A stretch of DNA of 64,000 nucleotides from Dipetalonema caudispina (lineage: Eukaryota > Nematoda > Chromadorea > Rhabditida > Onchocercidae), in contig JABVXV010000178.1 in NCBI GenBank assembly GCA_013365325.1, positions 1 through 64,000 of the forward strand, read 5' to 3'. Below are positions 40,500 to 62,631 of this stretch, one piece after another; position 1 is the first letter of the stretch, and each line of letters begins with the position of its first letter. Below the pieces are notes generated by a model that saw only the letters and a list, made by a program, of their open reading frames with translations, was not told where the DNA came from and made no database searches. The position numbers and the translations under genes are program-made.

Positions 40500-43006
40500 A
40501 AAAAAAAAAAGATCATAAATTAAAGAGGGAAAATTATCTATCTATTAGCTTATCATTCTAATTTAAAAATGAGCAAAAGCATTGATTAATAAAAGCAAAT
40601 AAAATGATTACTACGAAATAAACATCTCATTATTATTCAATGACAAATATGATCAATGAAAATGGAATATATTTATGTAATTAATATAAAATGCTGGTTG
40701 CCTAGGTAAATTTTCTATACTTATCTAACTTAACACATCATATAAGCTTCATCAAGTAGATTTTCTTTTTCAAAATACATCATAGAATATACCACCATAT
40801 AATTCCCTTTTAGATTAAGCATTAAGCTAATTGTACAGAAAATGGTAAATTACGGTCTGACTGCATGTAATTTTATGGAAATTATTAGAAAATCAAAAGT
40901 ATGCAATATCATTCATACTTTATGTTTTTTATCAGTTCTTTTTACGTGTTCTACGTAATTAAGTTCGTACTACGTGTACGTACGTATATCTAACTATATA
41001 TTTCATATATAATTTTGCTTATTACTATCATATTGTTTTAGTTTTCACGTGTAATATTTAATATAAATTTAAATTTCATAAATTATTTTACATCATAAAT
41101 GCTTCTCTTATCCAATATTATAATTCATTCAAAAATGTTCCGATTTTTCTGTATTCATTTAAAAAAGAATATCCAGTATTACAGGTTATACTAATCCTTA
41201 AAATATATTTTAATTAATTACTCCACCGTATACATCTGGAAAGTAACTTTACCTCTACAGTATAATTACTTTAATATAATGATAACTTTGTCCTTAAGCT
41301 ACTGTAGTTAGTCATGATAATTGATATAGGAATGAGTAGTTCTTCATTCCTTTTATTGGATGGTAATGATAATTATGAATGAAATTACTGAATTAATGAA
41401 TGATAAGTGATTGATTGTTAATTAATTTGAAATAATGTTGAGTCCGAAAAAATCGGAATATATCGAATTAAAAGGATTGGAATATCATAATGTTGTACTG
41501 TATAATTACAATATCAATAGAGAGTAGATTTATGTAAAGCTAAATATGTAAATAAATCAAAGATAGCTTAATGAAATAGTACAGGATAAAGGTATTAAGG
41601 TAGTAAAATGATATGCTAATAAAGATATATTCAAGTAACTATCGTATTTCTCAAGAAAAGATATTATATTTCAGTTTAATTATCCTTGTAATTTGTCAAT
41701 TTTTAACGTTTTCCAAACTGAGAAAAAAATTTCAATCAATATCGGAAATGAAACTAAGACTTGTTGTCTTTTCTTTTTTTCTTTTTTTTTTTTTTAATTT
41801 TTAAGGATTCTACATAAATTTGCAAAAAAAGATTTATTTGCGCATTGAAATTGACTATTAATCGATTAGCTGTCCAACTATCCTCTCGTAATGCTTCTTC
41901 TGCTTCACAACTCCCAGGTGTGTTGTTCCATTTAGAATTTTCATTAGTTTCAAAAAAATAAAACATTGAAAATATTTGACTAATATGAAGATTGTACATT
42001 GAAAATAGTAAAGCCTAATCGATCTTTTAATTTAATATCTTCTTTTAAAATTTTAATTTTAATTTATTAAGCTTTCAATTATAATAAGGGTTAATTTTAC
42101 TTTAAACGAGACTGTAATTTATTATATATTCCAAGCATTGATATCAAGTTAACATATTATTGTTGATAAAAAATTAGATTTATTGTTGTTAGTTTAACGA
42201 AGAAGATTGAAGATTCAGGAAAGCGAATCAAATTTTTTGGGTAAAATTCTGAGTTAGTTTCAGTGGAAGATTTTAGACGGTAAAAAATTTTAATGATTTA
42301 ATGAAAAGTTTAGTACTTTAGTGCTTCTTTTTTCTAATTTTCAATTCAAATTTAACTAAATCTTTTAATTTTTCCAAAATCCTCAACTTCCTAAATTCTA
42401 CATCTATTCCATTTTTTTTTTTTTTTTCATTTGAATTTGAACAAAAATATATAAAATGTAAAAATTTCAAGAAAAAAAAAAATTAAGCTATTAGAAAAAA
42501 ATCAATGGAGGAGGAAAAAAAAAGAAAGTAAATAGATTAATATGATAGTAATAATATAAGTATGTATATTTAATACTAAAATAATATGCATAATTTAAAG
42601 AAAGTATTGAAAATGAATGAAAAAATTTATGCATATTAAAAGTTTTATTTTAATATTAATTAAACAATAAAATTTGAGCAAAAAAAAAAAAAAATTCAAT
42701 AAAAATTTTAAAGAAAAAATTTTTATTGCAAAAGAAGAGATGACTATTATGAAAATTTGACGAATGAAAAAGAAAGAGATTCAATTTTTCTACTTAAAAA
42801 AAAGATGAAGAAGGATGGATGGAACATCATGTCTATCGATCAACCAAACCATATATGGAATGCCATTTGTAAAAGGAAGATGAAATAGTTAGTAGTGTCA
42901 TATGTCTCATTTCAAATATTTAATAGGTATTTAGTGATTCATGATGAAGGGATGAAGGACATAAGCAATTTTCTCCTTCTTTCTTCAAATTTATTTGAAA
43001 GGCTTG

Positions 43007-43041
<35 letters not shown>

Positions 43042-43705
43042 GAAAAAAAAAAAACAAAATTGAGCAAAAAAGCAATCAATTAAAATGGTTAAAGAAAGAA
43101 AACATTTATAAAATATACGAAAAAATTATGTAATGTTTAAAAAAAAAAACGACAAACAAATTTTTGTTCACTGATAAAATTTTCAATTTTATAGAATTGG
43201 AAAAAAGGAAATGAAAAAAAATTTTCGTCAATATAGGAAAATAGAAAGATACCTATTTTTTACATTTGAAAAAAAAAAAAAAAACCACATCGTTTTACAT
43301 ATTATTTCCTTGAAATTTGTCATTTCAGGAAAAAAAGAAGAATACAATAATGTTATATTCTATAAAAAAAAAAAAAAAAAAAAAGAAAAAAACCTCTTAA
43401 TTTGTGAAAAAAAAAAAAAATACTGAAAGTTGTATAAAATTCACAAAATATCGATTAAATTTTATCATATGAATAGATTTTTTTTTAGCAAATCAATGAA
43501 AAGACAAATGAAGAGCTTAAATTGCTCAATTATCCGATAACATTTAAATCATATTATATTGACATTGATTTTTCAATTTCATGACAATGTTTCAATTTTA
43601 ACTTATCAGCTGTTACATATATGCATTGTAAATTCCTATTTTACGAATGAGAATTTTAAAATGCCTAGCAATTTTCTATATCTAATGCTATGCCTAAGGA
43701 TATGC

Positions 43706-43736
<31 letters not shown>

Positions 43737-45640
43737 TCAAACAATTTAAAAAAAAAAAAAAAAAAAAAAAGATTGTGAATAAAATGAGATAAAAAGAGTA
43801 AGAGAGATTTCATTTACTATATTTTAAAGTAGTATTTTGATTACTATTCATTGCAAACATACTTGAGATATTTGACATTACAATACTTGTATATTTATAT
43901 TTTTTCATCTTAAAATATACTTAAAATTTCATTTCTTAAAATATTTTAGTATATTTAAAAAACATATTTTTTCTCTTGAAATAAATTTAAAAATTTCATT
44001 GATTTTTTTTAAACTTTCATGTCTTTTTAGAATAAGAGCTAAGAGTACAGTAATAAATGAAAACTTTCTCAATTCATTATTCAATAGCATCCTTTCCACT
44101 TAAAAGATAATTTTGTTAAAATTCACTAAAATACTACTTAATGAAGAGCTAAAGAAATGTGATGAACAAAAAATGATGAGGAATTTTTGAGTAGTTAACA
44201 TTACTAATGAATATTTTTCAATAATAGAATGAAAAATGAAATGAAATGAACAAACTATCTTTTCCCTTTAGAATAAACGATAATGAAAATTATTAATAAA
44301 AATAGATATGAAGAGATGAAAAATGAAATATGAAAAAAAGATGATGAAGAAAAAAAAAAAAAAAAAAAAAAGCAAACATAAATGGAATGCTATCATATTC
44401 AAATAATTTCAACTTCTTCTTTTACATCATGTTGTAGTAAATTTGTCAAAAAAAAAAAAAAAAAACAAATGAACTTTCTTAATCAATCTTTGCATATATG
44501 TAAACTTAAAAATTACCTTAATACAAAAATATCACATAATCTTTAAAGATATCAATCATATAACATATATTTTAGATAATGATATTGGCCAAAAAAAAAA
44601 AAAAAAAAATCGATTTAACTGAACTGGACAAAGAAATGGAATATCCTTTAAAAAAAAAAAGCAAAAGAAAAAAAAAAATGAAAGATCAACATTTTGTCTT
44701 TATTAAAAGTTTAAAATCGATTTTATAAGTAGCATACATTAAATTACAACTTCTGAGAGATGAGACTAATAGCATCAAACTCTAAATTGACTTTTTTTTT
44801 TCTGAATATTCTATCTATCTTAGCTATTTGCTTTATTAGAAGTTGTCTGAGAAGTGAAAGAGAATGACAGACAGGAGAGGAGAGATTATATGATGATCGA
44901 CTTCAATGACATTTGATTTGTCGCCCATCCAAAAATGATCAAATAATACGAGAATAATCAGCAAACAAAATTTCAGGAAGAAATTTAATTACTTTGAAAT
45001 TGTTAACATTTTCCATTTATTTCAATAGAACATAATTAATATTACATAAAAATTTTTAAGAATAATTTAAAAGTAATTTTTGAATTTAATTAAATTGCCA
45101 TTCGCTTAAATTTATACATACAATGGATTAATAATAGTCGTATAATTTCATAACAAATACGACGAGATCAAATAAAAGAAGACTTATAATACCATTTTAC
45201 CCATTTGGCCATTTACTTTAAATAGCCAACAAATGATAGCATTGTCATAGTTAGCTTTTAAAAATTTCAAAAATATGTCCTAATGTTTTCTATTTTATCT
45301 ATCATTGCAAAATAATATTCAAATATGAAAGACTTATATATATATTTATTTATATATGTGGAAAAAAAAAATCAATGAATGTAATCAGAATTGGAAAAGA
45401 ATTTCAAAATTTCGCTCAAATTTCAAATATTTAAATGATGAAATTAGAAGGAATTAAGTAAAATTATCAAAATATTATGTATAACATAGAATCTAAAATG
45501 TCATATTTAATAAATGGTATATTTTTAAATAGTATATATTTATTAATAAATAATAAGAAAGAATTAATTGGATGAAAGTATCAGAATATTATATCAATAT
45601 GTAATAAATAGTAAATAATAAGAAAGCTTTTATAAACTAT
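40500..45640. other. Homopolymer-rich stretch, nearly gene-free
   Basis: Very AT-rich, with many A runs of 13 to about 27 bases on the plus strand (about 43011, 43366, 43706, 43749, 44350, 44449, 44591) and few equivalent T runs. Open frames here are Lys-rich read-throughs of those runs. Apart from the weak candidate at 41800-41990 I see no gene. Confidence 0.6.
41800..41990 (-). other. Unassigned open segment, possible exon
   Basis: On the minus strand, upstream of the cotransporter start, an open frame contains a stretch of mixed residues (GSCEAEEALREDSWTANRL) that looks more coding than its surroundings. It has an acceptor-like ATATTAG before it but no clear donor in frame. It might be an alternative 5' exon of the cotransporter or nothing. 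No family is recognisable. Confidence 0.2.
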
Positions 45641-45751
45641 TTGTTTTTTTTTTTCCTTTCTCTTACTTTATTAAGAATAGTTTTATTAATAAAAGTAATA
45701 ATTAATCAAGTAATTTATGATATTTTTTTCATTTTTTTTTACTTTCCTAAT

Positions 45752-45970
45752 ATGAAAATACTACTAATTAATTTATTATTATTAATAAATTACAGTTATA
45801 AAGTGATCAAAAGTGAAAAGTATCATATTTACAAAAAATCAGAAAAAATTACAAACATAAATGATGATGATATATTGTTAGAGGATGAAAATGAAATGAA
45901 TGATTTGTCATTGTTGAAAATAGCTAGTGAAATGAGTGATGGAAACATTCAAATGAACCATTATGATTGA
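45752..45970 (+). CDS. Candidate small secreted protein, unknown family
   Basis: A single-exon frame of 72 residues starts with a signal-peptide-like sequence (MKILLINLLLLINYSYKVIKS) and continues into a Lys-rich, then strongly acidic tail (DDDILLEDENEMNDL) ending in NHYD. Unlike neighbouring frames it is not driven by homopolymers and has a sensible hydrophobic-then-charged layout. There is no recognisable domain, acceptor or partner, and codon use in such AT-rich DNA is weak evidence. It could be a chance frame. Confidence 0.3.
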   Translation: MKILLINLLLLINYSYKVIKSEKYHIYKKSEKITNINDDDILLEDENEMNDLSLLKIASEMSDGNIQMNHYD

Positions 45971-45999
45971 TTGATTGTATTTGTGTATATTTAGGCAAG

Positions 46000-47805
46000 A
46001 TAGTGAATAAATGATTTTTTGCTAGGTGCTAGCAGATCGGATACTTTTCCTTTCTTTCATTCAATTACAACAAATTAAACAACAAGGAAGGAATTATTGT
46101 TACTCTAATTTTAAAATGAGTTGAAAGGGAAAAAAAAAAACGAAAAATTCATTTCATTTTTTAACATTCAACTAATTAGCCTAAAAATTGGTTTGTTCAT
46201 ATTATTGAAATGTGGAAAAATTTGGTAGAATTGAAAAATTTAATTAGTGAGATAATTCCATAGGGATAAATTTCAATCATTGCATTATTGCAAAATTTAA
46301 CTTTTGTAAAAATTGAAAAAAAAAAAAATTTATTTCATTAATGACGACTAATTTTAAGGTGAAATAAATAATACATGAAATTAAACAAGCAATTTTAAAA
46401 CAAATAAAAATATATGAAATGAATTAGTTAAAAACAAGAAGGAATGATGAGGGTAAAGTTGAGTTGTAGATGAAATATGCTTATATCATCAAGCTATCAT
46501 GATCATCTATCGGTTGTTCCATTCGATCGATGAATAATCGATAGATCTTTTCCTCTATCATCTTGCAGCAGATTGGCCACCTTGCAATGTTTTGACATTT
46601 TGCTAGGATGAAATTTGACGTCATAATGAGAAAAGAATAGAAGTTCAAAAAAAAAAAAAAAAAAAAAAGCGCACGCACATACATCATGCACATGCACACA
46701 AATAACATATATGCACAAGAAGAAGCGTGCAAGTGCAAGATAATTAACATTAACACTTTGCATTCGAAGAATGATGGAGAGAGGACATTGCGAAAAAGCA
46801 AATGACCTGCCAATAATGATTCATTTCGAAATTGCAATTGCATTGCTTATCTCATTTAAATGATAAAGCAAATAATGATAGTAATAATATTTATGATAGA
46901 GAATTGATAATAATTTTAATCTATCCGAATTTTTTAATTCAAATTTTAACCTCCTTGATCTGCTAAATATGAATGCTGCGAAAAAGTAAAGAATATTTGA
47001 TTAAAGATATATTTAACTATTTTGACAAACTGTAATCAGCAAATGGTAAGTATCATTGAAATATGTTCAAAGCGTTATGAAATCTAATCTGAAGCTGTTT
47101 GAACTATGTTCTTTCTCAAAAAAAAAAAAAAAAAAAAAAAAAAGTCGAAATCTATCGCAAACAACAGGATTGGTTTCAATAACTTTTCAAAATATATAAA
47201 TTATAAAAGTTTTTTTTTTTCTCGTAAATTTTTAAAACTACTGAGAAATCAGTAACTAATCCTTCAGTTTAAGCTGAATAAAATCAGTATTCTATAAAAG
47301 GTTTAATAACTGTCCTACTAATGAAAGCTTAGTGTGAGTTTGACGTACACGTGACGTGATATGCACTTTCCTTGCCAAGCATGCTTTTACGCTGTATCGA
47401 AACATCTGAAGGCAAAGAGAGAGAGAGAGTTATATGTTCACGGATTCTTCAATCATTCTATCAAGATCAAAGATTGATCATATTTATCCTGTATCATATC
47501 ACTTCTACGAATAAGCTAATCTCTCCAATCTGTTGATCAATCTTAACTCATTACTTTTCTCTGTTATATTTACAAATTAAGCGTTAATTTTGAAGGATAT
47601 TGATAATCCCAAAAAAATATATCATCATATAATCATGATAATAATCACACTACTGCGCTATTGCAACAGTTTATGAGAGCTAACATAAGCAAAATTATTT
47701 ATTGAAAAGATATACTTAGCATTGAATAAGATTTATCAGTATGTGATCACATTATCAACTGATTATCCCTGCACTTGTGAAGCGACTTTTCGAGGAGTAT
47801 TTAAA
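46000..47805. other. AT-rich stretch downstream of the BTBD8-like gene
   Basis: Contains A runs (46648-46669, 47119-47143), a short CA/TG-rich block at 46670-46735 and the possible exon at 46481-46602. No other coding signal was seen. Confidence 0.5.
46481..46602 (-). other. Possible terminal exon on the minus strand
   Basis: After an acceptor-like TTCATCCTAG, a locally less AT-rich block is open in two frames: one ends at 46481 (39 residues, ARWPICCKMIEEKIYRLF within it), the other at 46503 (MSKHCKVANLLQDDRGKDL within it). It lies about 1.2 kb downstream of the BTBD8-like gene and could be an alternative last exon of it; the first frame would join in phase with the donor after 48230. It could also be an isolated chance block. 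Confidence 0.2.
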
Positions 47806-57558
<9,753 letters not shown>

Positions 57559-57575
57559 CTGATTACTCACTTAAA
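57559..57575 (-). promoter_or_regulatory. Splice acceptor directly at the BTBD8-like start codon
   Basis: On the minus strand the sequence reads GAGTAATCAG followed at once by ATG (57558). An acceptor abutting the start codon points to a spliced-leader addition site. Confidence 0.4.
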
Positions 57576-59857
57576 CAGATGTTGTTGCACCAATTACAAA
57601 TTGTTCACTTGAAATGAATTAGTTTATCAAATGAATCAAAGGAATATCGGATAATTTTGTATAAATTGCTGTAATAATAATAACAATTATTGTTATTAGT
57701 TAAAATTATTTGCAAAATTGAATGTAAGACAAATGATAATAATAATAACAATAATTGATGCCAATGATAGTAAATGATAATAAATGTGAATTATACGATT
57801 CTTTTTTTTTTTATTGCATTAATTATAATTTGTAAATTTCAAAGTAATTTTACTTTCAATTTCTATTATCAAACAATAGATAGATCAGTGGTAAATGATC
57901 AGTGGTAATTTTCTCTTCTTTCTTTTTTCTTTTCAATCCCATAAAATCACTTTCCTGTTGTATATATGAAATTTTTCTACAAAAAAAAAAAAGAGAAAAA
58001 ATTCTGCATATTTGCGTAAAAAATTTTGCTCATCCTTCGTGATATTTAATGAAAGGAAGCAAAAAAAAGTATGATAAGATCAACAAAACAACAAGTGATA
58101 AGAAGTAAGAATTAAGTTGATAAAAGGTTAAAGATGCAGTAATGAGGTAATCAATTACAGCATTTTGTGAAAAAAATTAAAGTTAGCAATTAAATTTTAT
58201 AAATTCGTAGGTAAATCGATGAATAACTGCCAATAATTTCATGCTATCCTATGGTTGAAATTTTTTTTGTAAGCCTAAATTCAAATCAAGCTATATTTCA
58301 TCACTCTTTAAAATGTGTCGCGTAATATTTGACAAGAATTTGCAAGCATTCCATTACACCTTGGGATTGGGGTAAGAATATTTATTATCCATTCATGTAT
58401 CAAATCTATCAATCTATCGCCTAGCAACAATAAGCTTTAGCAATCTAACCGCAAATTCCCTCCTACGCATGAAATTCGTAAATTCGTTTAAATTTCATGC
58501 ATTTCATCAGTAAGTCAATGGAGTTAAATGTCGTAAACAGCGCTGTCTTCTATTTGTTTTTTGAAATTTTGATAAAAGCTGATAGGAAGACTAATGAGTG
58601 GTTTCCTTCTTTTCAGTTAAAAGCAGTAAATGAGGCTTAGAAGAAAGATAGCTCATTTTGCAAGTGATTTAAAAGTTAATCAAAAATTGAAATAGAGGTT
58701 TAGTGAGGATGATACTATCGTTGTAGTTATCGATGGCCATAGTGAGGAAATGATTTTCACATGTCGGATTATGTAATCTATGAAATATCGCATTAAAGCA
58801 GCAGATACGAAGAGTAGTAATTACCGCATGAAATAATCTTTGAAATCTCTTCCTTTTGCAAATGGTTGGGATGATGACATGTATATTTGAAATGGACAAT
58901 AAATTAATTGGTACTTGTCGAAAAACTAGTAAATCATTATGATTACAATCTTGATAGACATTAATTATAATTACGAAAACAAAAATAATAAAGTAAAGAT
59001 ATCATTTTTTTTAAAGTTTAGAAATTAAAATCATCACTGAAAAAAAAAAAATGAATGCTTATTGAATTTTTGAGATGAAAAAATGCAACTTTGAAATAAT
59101 ATTTTTTGCATATAATATTGTTCACTTTCAAAGTTATAACATTTTCAAATTTACAATCCATTTGAGGAATTTTATTATCAAAAAAATTCTTTCTAACTTT
59201 TTAACATAATATCAAAACATTTTCTGTCATCAATGAAGTGTAATTGGACCGTATGGTGGTTAATAAAATAAGTAATAATTATTTTAATTCGAATAGAATT
59301 CTTTTCACTTAATTATTATTCGTTTCGAGATAGTTTATTATTCTTTCCAATAGTGAAATTGATAACAGCTTAAGAGATTTAATTACATTTTAAGAAATTT
59401 AGCAATTGATGCATAATATAAATTACATGCATTATTTGTTAAAATCGTACGGTAAAATGTTATATGTATCATTACAACCAGAAAAACGTTTACTGAAACG
59501 GTTACAAGTAACGGATAGCTGCACAAACTGGAAATAATTGAATTCGATCATTCAGTAGTACTTTACAAGTATTGAGGATGAGATAATGGCAATATCGATA
59601 TGACCTGTGTAACCCCTGAATGAAAAATGATACTGTCTAATGTTACACATTGGATAGCTAATAATGATTAAAGCAATAAAAAAAAAAAAAAAAAACAAAA
59701 AGAAAGAAATAGTAAACTATACTGTTCATTTTACATTTCAAAATTTAATTACTAAAAAGAGACTCAGTCTAATTAAAATTTTGATTTAAAATTAATTTGT
59801 TGAAATTTATTTTACGAAAATATCCGCCATTAATTTTGTTTGTTGAGGATATACGAA

Positions 59858-59895
59858 GAGAGAGAGAGAGAGAGAAAGAGGGAAAGAAAGAGAGA
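59858..59895. repeat. GA-rich simple repeat
   Basis: A GAGAGA tract continues into GAAAGA units. A similar tract lies at 60125-60158. Both are upstream of the BTBD8-like gene start on the minus strand. Confidence 0.8.
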
Positions 59896-60124
59896 AGACA
59901 AGAGATATGATAGTATTAGGTATTGAATAACAATTTGAAGGCTAAGAAGGGATCAGTGGAAGTATCATTTTTGAATGATTTTATTTGGAAAAATAAAGAT
60001 GACAATTTCAACTAACTATTGCATTCATAAGTAAAAACTGATGAAGTAAAAGGTAAGCATACATTTTAGTATGGGATAAGTAAACTAAACAAATAGATTA
60101 GAATTGAAAATTGAGGAAAGACAG

Positions 60125-60158
60125 GGAGAGAGAGAGGGAGAGAGAGAGAGAGAGATTG
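60125..60158. repeat. GA-rich simple repeat
   Basis: The second GAGAGA tract in this intergenic stretch, interrupted by a single GG step. It lies about 2.6 kb upstream of the BTBD8-like start codon. Confidence 0.8.
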
Positions 60159-61983
60159 TAATGCGACAATGTTGACCTACAAAGCAAAATGTCTTGGCCA
60201 TAAACAAAACGGGAGGAAAGTGATGATGACGCAAACTAGGCTCTATGGCTCACATGCTTCCATTAAATCAATGTTAGACAAGATATGCTATAACTGGAAG
60301 GAAGGATGAATAAATGTGGTGTATGAAAATTTTGTTTAAAGCTTTTTTTAGGCCAGTATATCAAGACAAATTACATCATCTCATGCATATTTCTACGATA
60401 CATTTCTACGCTATACGATAGTAGTTTGCGAAAAAAAAAGAAAGAAAAACAGAAAGGAATGATAATACTGATAAGAAAAGATAACAGTTATACTTTGAAC
60501 TCATGGCCTTCAATTCTTTTTTTCTTTTTTTTTTTTTGATAGATTGAATTAATTAGAAATAGAATTAAATTTCCTCAATTTTTGACTCATTGCTGGAGTA
60601 AGCAAATGATCATCTATTCCCAGATAATATCGCTAAATGGAAATGAATGTCAGCTAATTCCATTGTGCTATTCTCGAAAGTATCTGATATCGTAGGTGTT
60701 ACTATCTTTTGTACTTATGATTCTCATGATTTGATCATTTTTGATTGATATATCTGTCCATTTAAAACAAAATTGAGATATTACATTTGAAATGAAAAAA
60801 GAAAAAAGAGAAGTTGTTTTCTTTATTGTTTGGTGATTATTAAATCTTCATAATTGAACAGATGCTATGATTTGTTAATTGAACCAATTTCTTGACAATT
60901 TATTTTATTTCTTGTATTAACAACGAGAATAGTGATTCGATATTATGAAATATTACAAATGATACTTTCTAGTGCTAAAATTATATTTCCTTTAAATTTT
61001 TATAAGTTCCATGTTAGTGAGACGAGAAAAAAAAAAAGAAAAAAAAAACGAACATTAAAATGTTTAATTCCCATATTCCCAAAACAAAATATGCATTTTT
61101 TTTTTTTCTCTCAGCTAAAATAAGCAATCCCATCTTTGTTCCTAAAATTTTCTAACAAAATTGATGAATTCATCCTTTTCGAAAGAAACACATCAATGAT
61201 GATTAAGTTTGAATAAATTAAACTAGATGACGGGTAAATGTTATTAACAAACATTTGAAATTAAACTTGATCATGATACTACATAAATTGAACTAATCAA
61301 TTACTATACAATACAATAAACTTTTGCAATTTTTACATTAGTAGGATTAAATTATCAAGGAACATTACCATTGTGTTGACATTTATGCAACATTTGGTAA
61401 GTTTAGAAACCATGTCTTTTGGATAAATTACAAACTTTTGATGATTAAACGCATTTTCGTTTAAAATATTAGCATGAAATATTGCAACTGATAATTTCGA
61501 TATCAGCAAGATACAACGCAAATTATGCAGAATTTGAGTCATCCTTCTCCTTTTCCGCAACTGTATAATAATAAGATTGGATCAAATTATAAAACCAAAA
61601 TTGTTCAATAAGTGTAGTCAGCGGCGGATAAGAAGAGAGTCTTATTTGTGGACAAATATGGAAGAATTTGTTGAAAGACACACATGTTGCATGCTAAAGA
61701 AATGATGGATAAGCGCCAAGAGGTTCGTTCATCCCTTTTAATTGTTAATGTTCAAATAGCTGATTTTTTTTTTTTCTTGAAAAATCCACCCTTTATGTTA
61801 TTTCGTTTTCATTTTACAAAATAAAAAAGATTTTTTGAGAAATTCAGAAAATTTGTCACAAAATATGTTAGAAGACTAAAAAACAAGCTTTTCTTCCAAA
61901 CATTAAAAAGCAGAACATAAACACAATAAACTGACGAATAACTCGCATTAATACTTTTCTCCCGTAAGTAAAAAATTTCCAGA

Positions 61984-62514
61984 TTAACGCTTCATAAAAT
62001 CATAGAGCTTTTCGTGTCTATATTTTGAAATAGATCGCACAGGAGTATCAGTGCCATTGGAATTTGCATTGTGATAAAATATCAGTATCATCCAACAAAT
62101 TTGATACAATCCAAATTTGTAGCTTTTATTGCAGAGTGCTGGAATTGATGCGAACATAAAGAAAAATATGGCGCACAGCCCAGAAACAATGAGAATTTCA
62201 AAGAAAATAACCTTCATCAAAGTGAGTAGGATATGATACGCTTTTCATCAGCATATAATTTAGCCAACCTCATTACGACATCCAATAGGAGATTTCTTAA
62301 GAGGTAGAAATCGTAATAATAGAAATGCAAGAAACCTGACGGCAAAAAATTCAATATGTAAATCGTCCTTGGCAGTGTGATTTGGTGCGAAGCCAGTAAA
62401 ATAATAGCAATAAAGAGCAGTCCATTGGTCTCTATGCATTCGCATATGAACTATTTTGGAATGTAATTTATTGACAGAAGAAATCTGCACTACAAAATGC
62501 ACGCAAAGTTGTTT
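61984..62514 (-). CDS. Unknown membrane protein immediately downstream of ATP-citrate lyase
   Basis: Exon A (62514-62269, after TTTTTTAG) and exon B (62211-61984) join in phase 0. The first ATG in frame (62445) gives about 134 residues, but the frame is open upstream of it. The protein has a possible glycosylation site (APNHTAKDD), a hydrophobic segment (FLAFLLLRFLPL), a second one (FFEILIVSGLCAIFFFMF), conserved-looking Cys residues and a polar tail with NGTDTPVRSISKYRHEKLYD. I do not recognise the family. A weak donor inside the last codon (AAGC|GTTAAT) could splice in phase to an exon at 61560-61523 encoding LAEKEKDDSNSA. The acceptor of exon A lies about 118 bp after the lyase stop, typical intercistronic spacing for a nematode operon. 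Confidence 0.55.
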
Positions 62515-62631
62515 CTAAAAAATGAGAAAGTGACAAAAAAACATTTGCATTTGAAGCTTAAAAACGACAACTCAAATAACAGAAATCAAATCTGTGAAAC
62601 GGCAGCTTACCGAAAAGGGAATTATCAAAGA

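Larger units (their letters stand above)
57600..61520. other. Intergenic stretch, no gene seen
   Basis: About 3.9 kb between the BTBD8-like gene and the next minus-strand gene. It holds GA repeats (59858-59895 and 60125-60158) and several A/T runs. It probably includes the promoter of the BTBD8-like gene. No exon-like open frame was found. Confidence 0.6.

Noticed and set aside
43011..43790. Several Lys-rich frames on the plus strand.
   Set aside because: They are read-throughs of A runs with no coding residue pattern.
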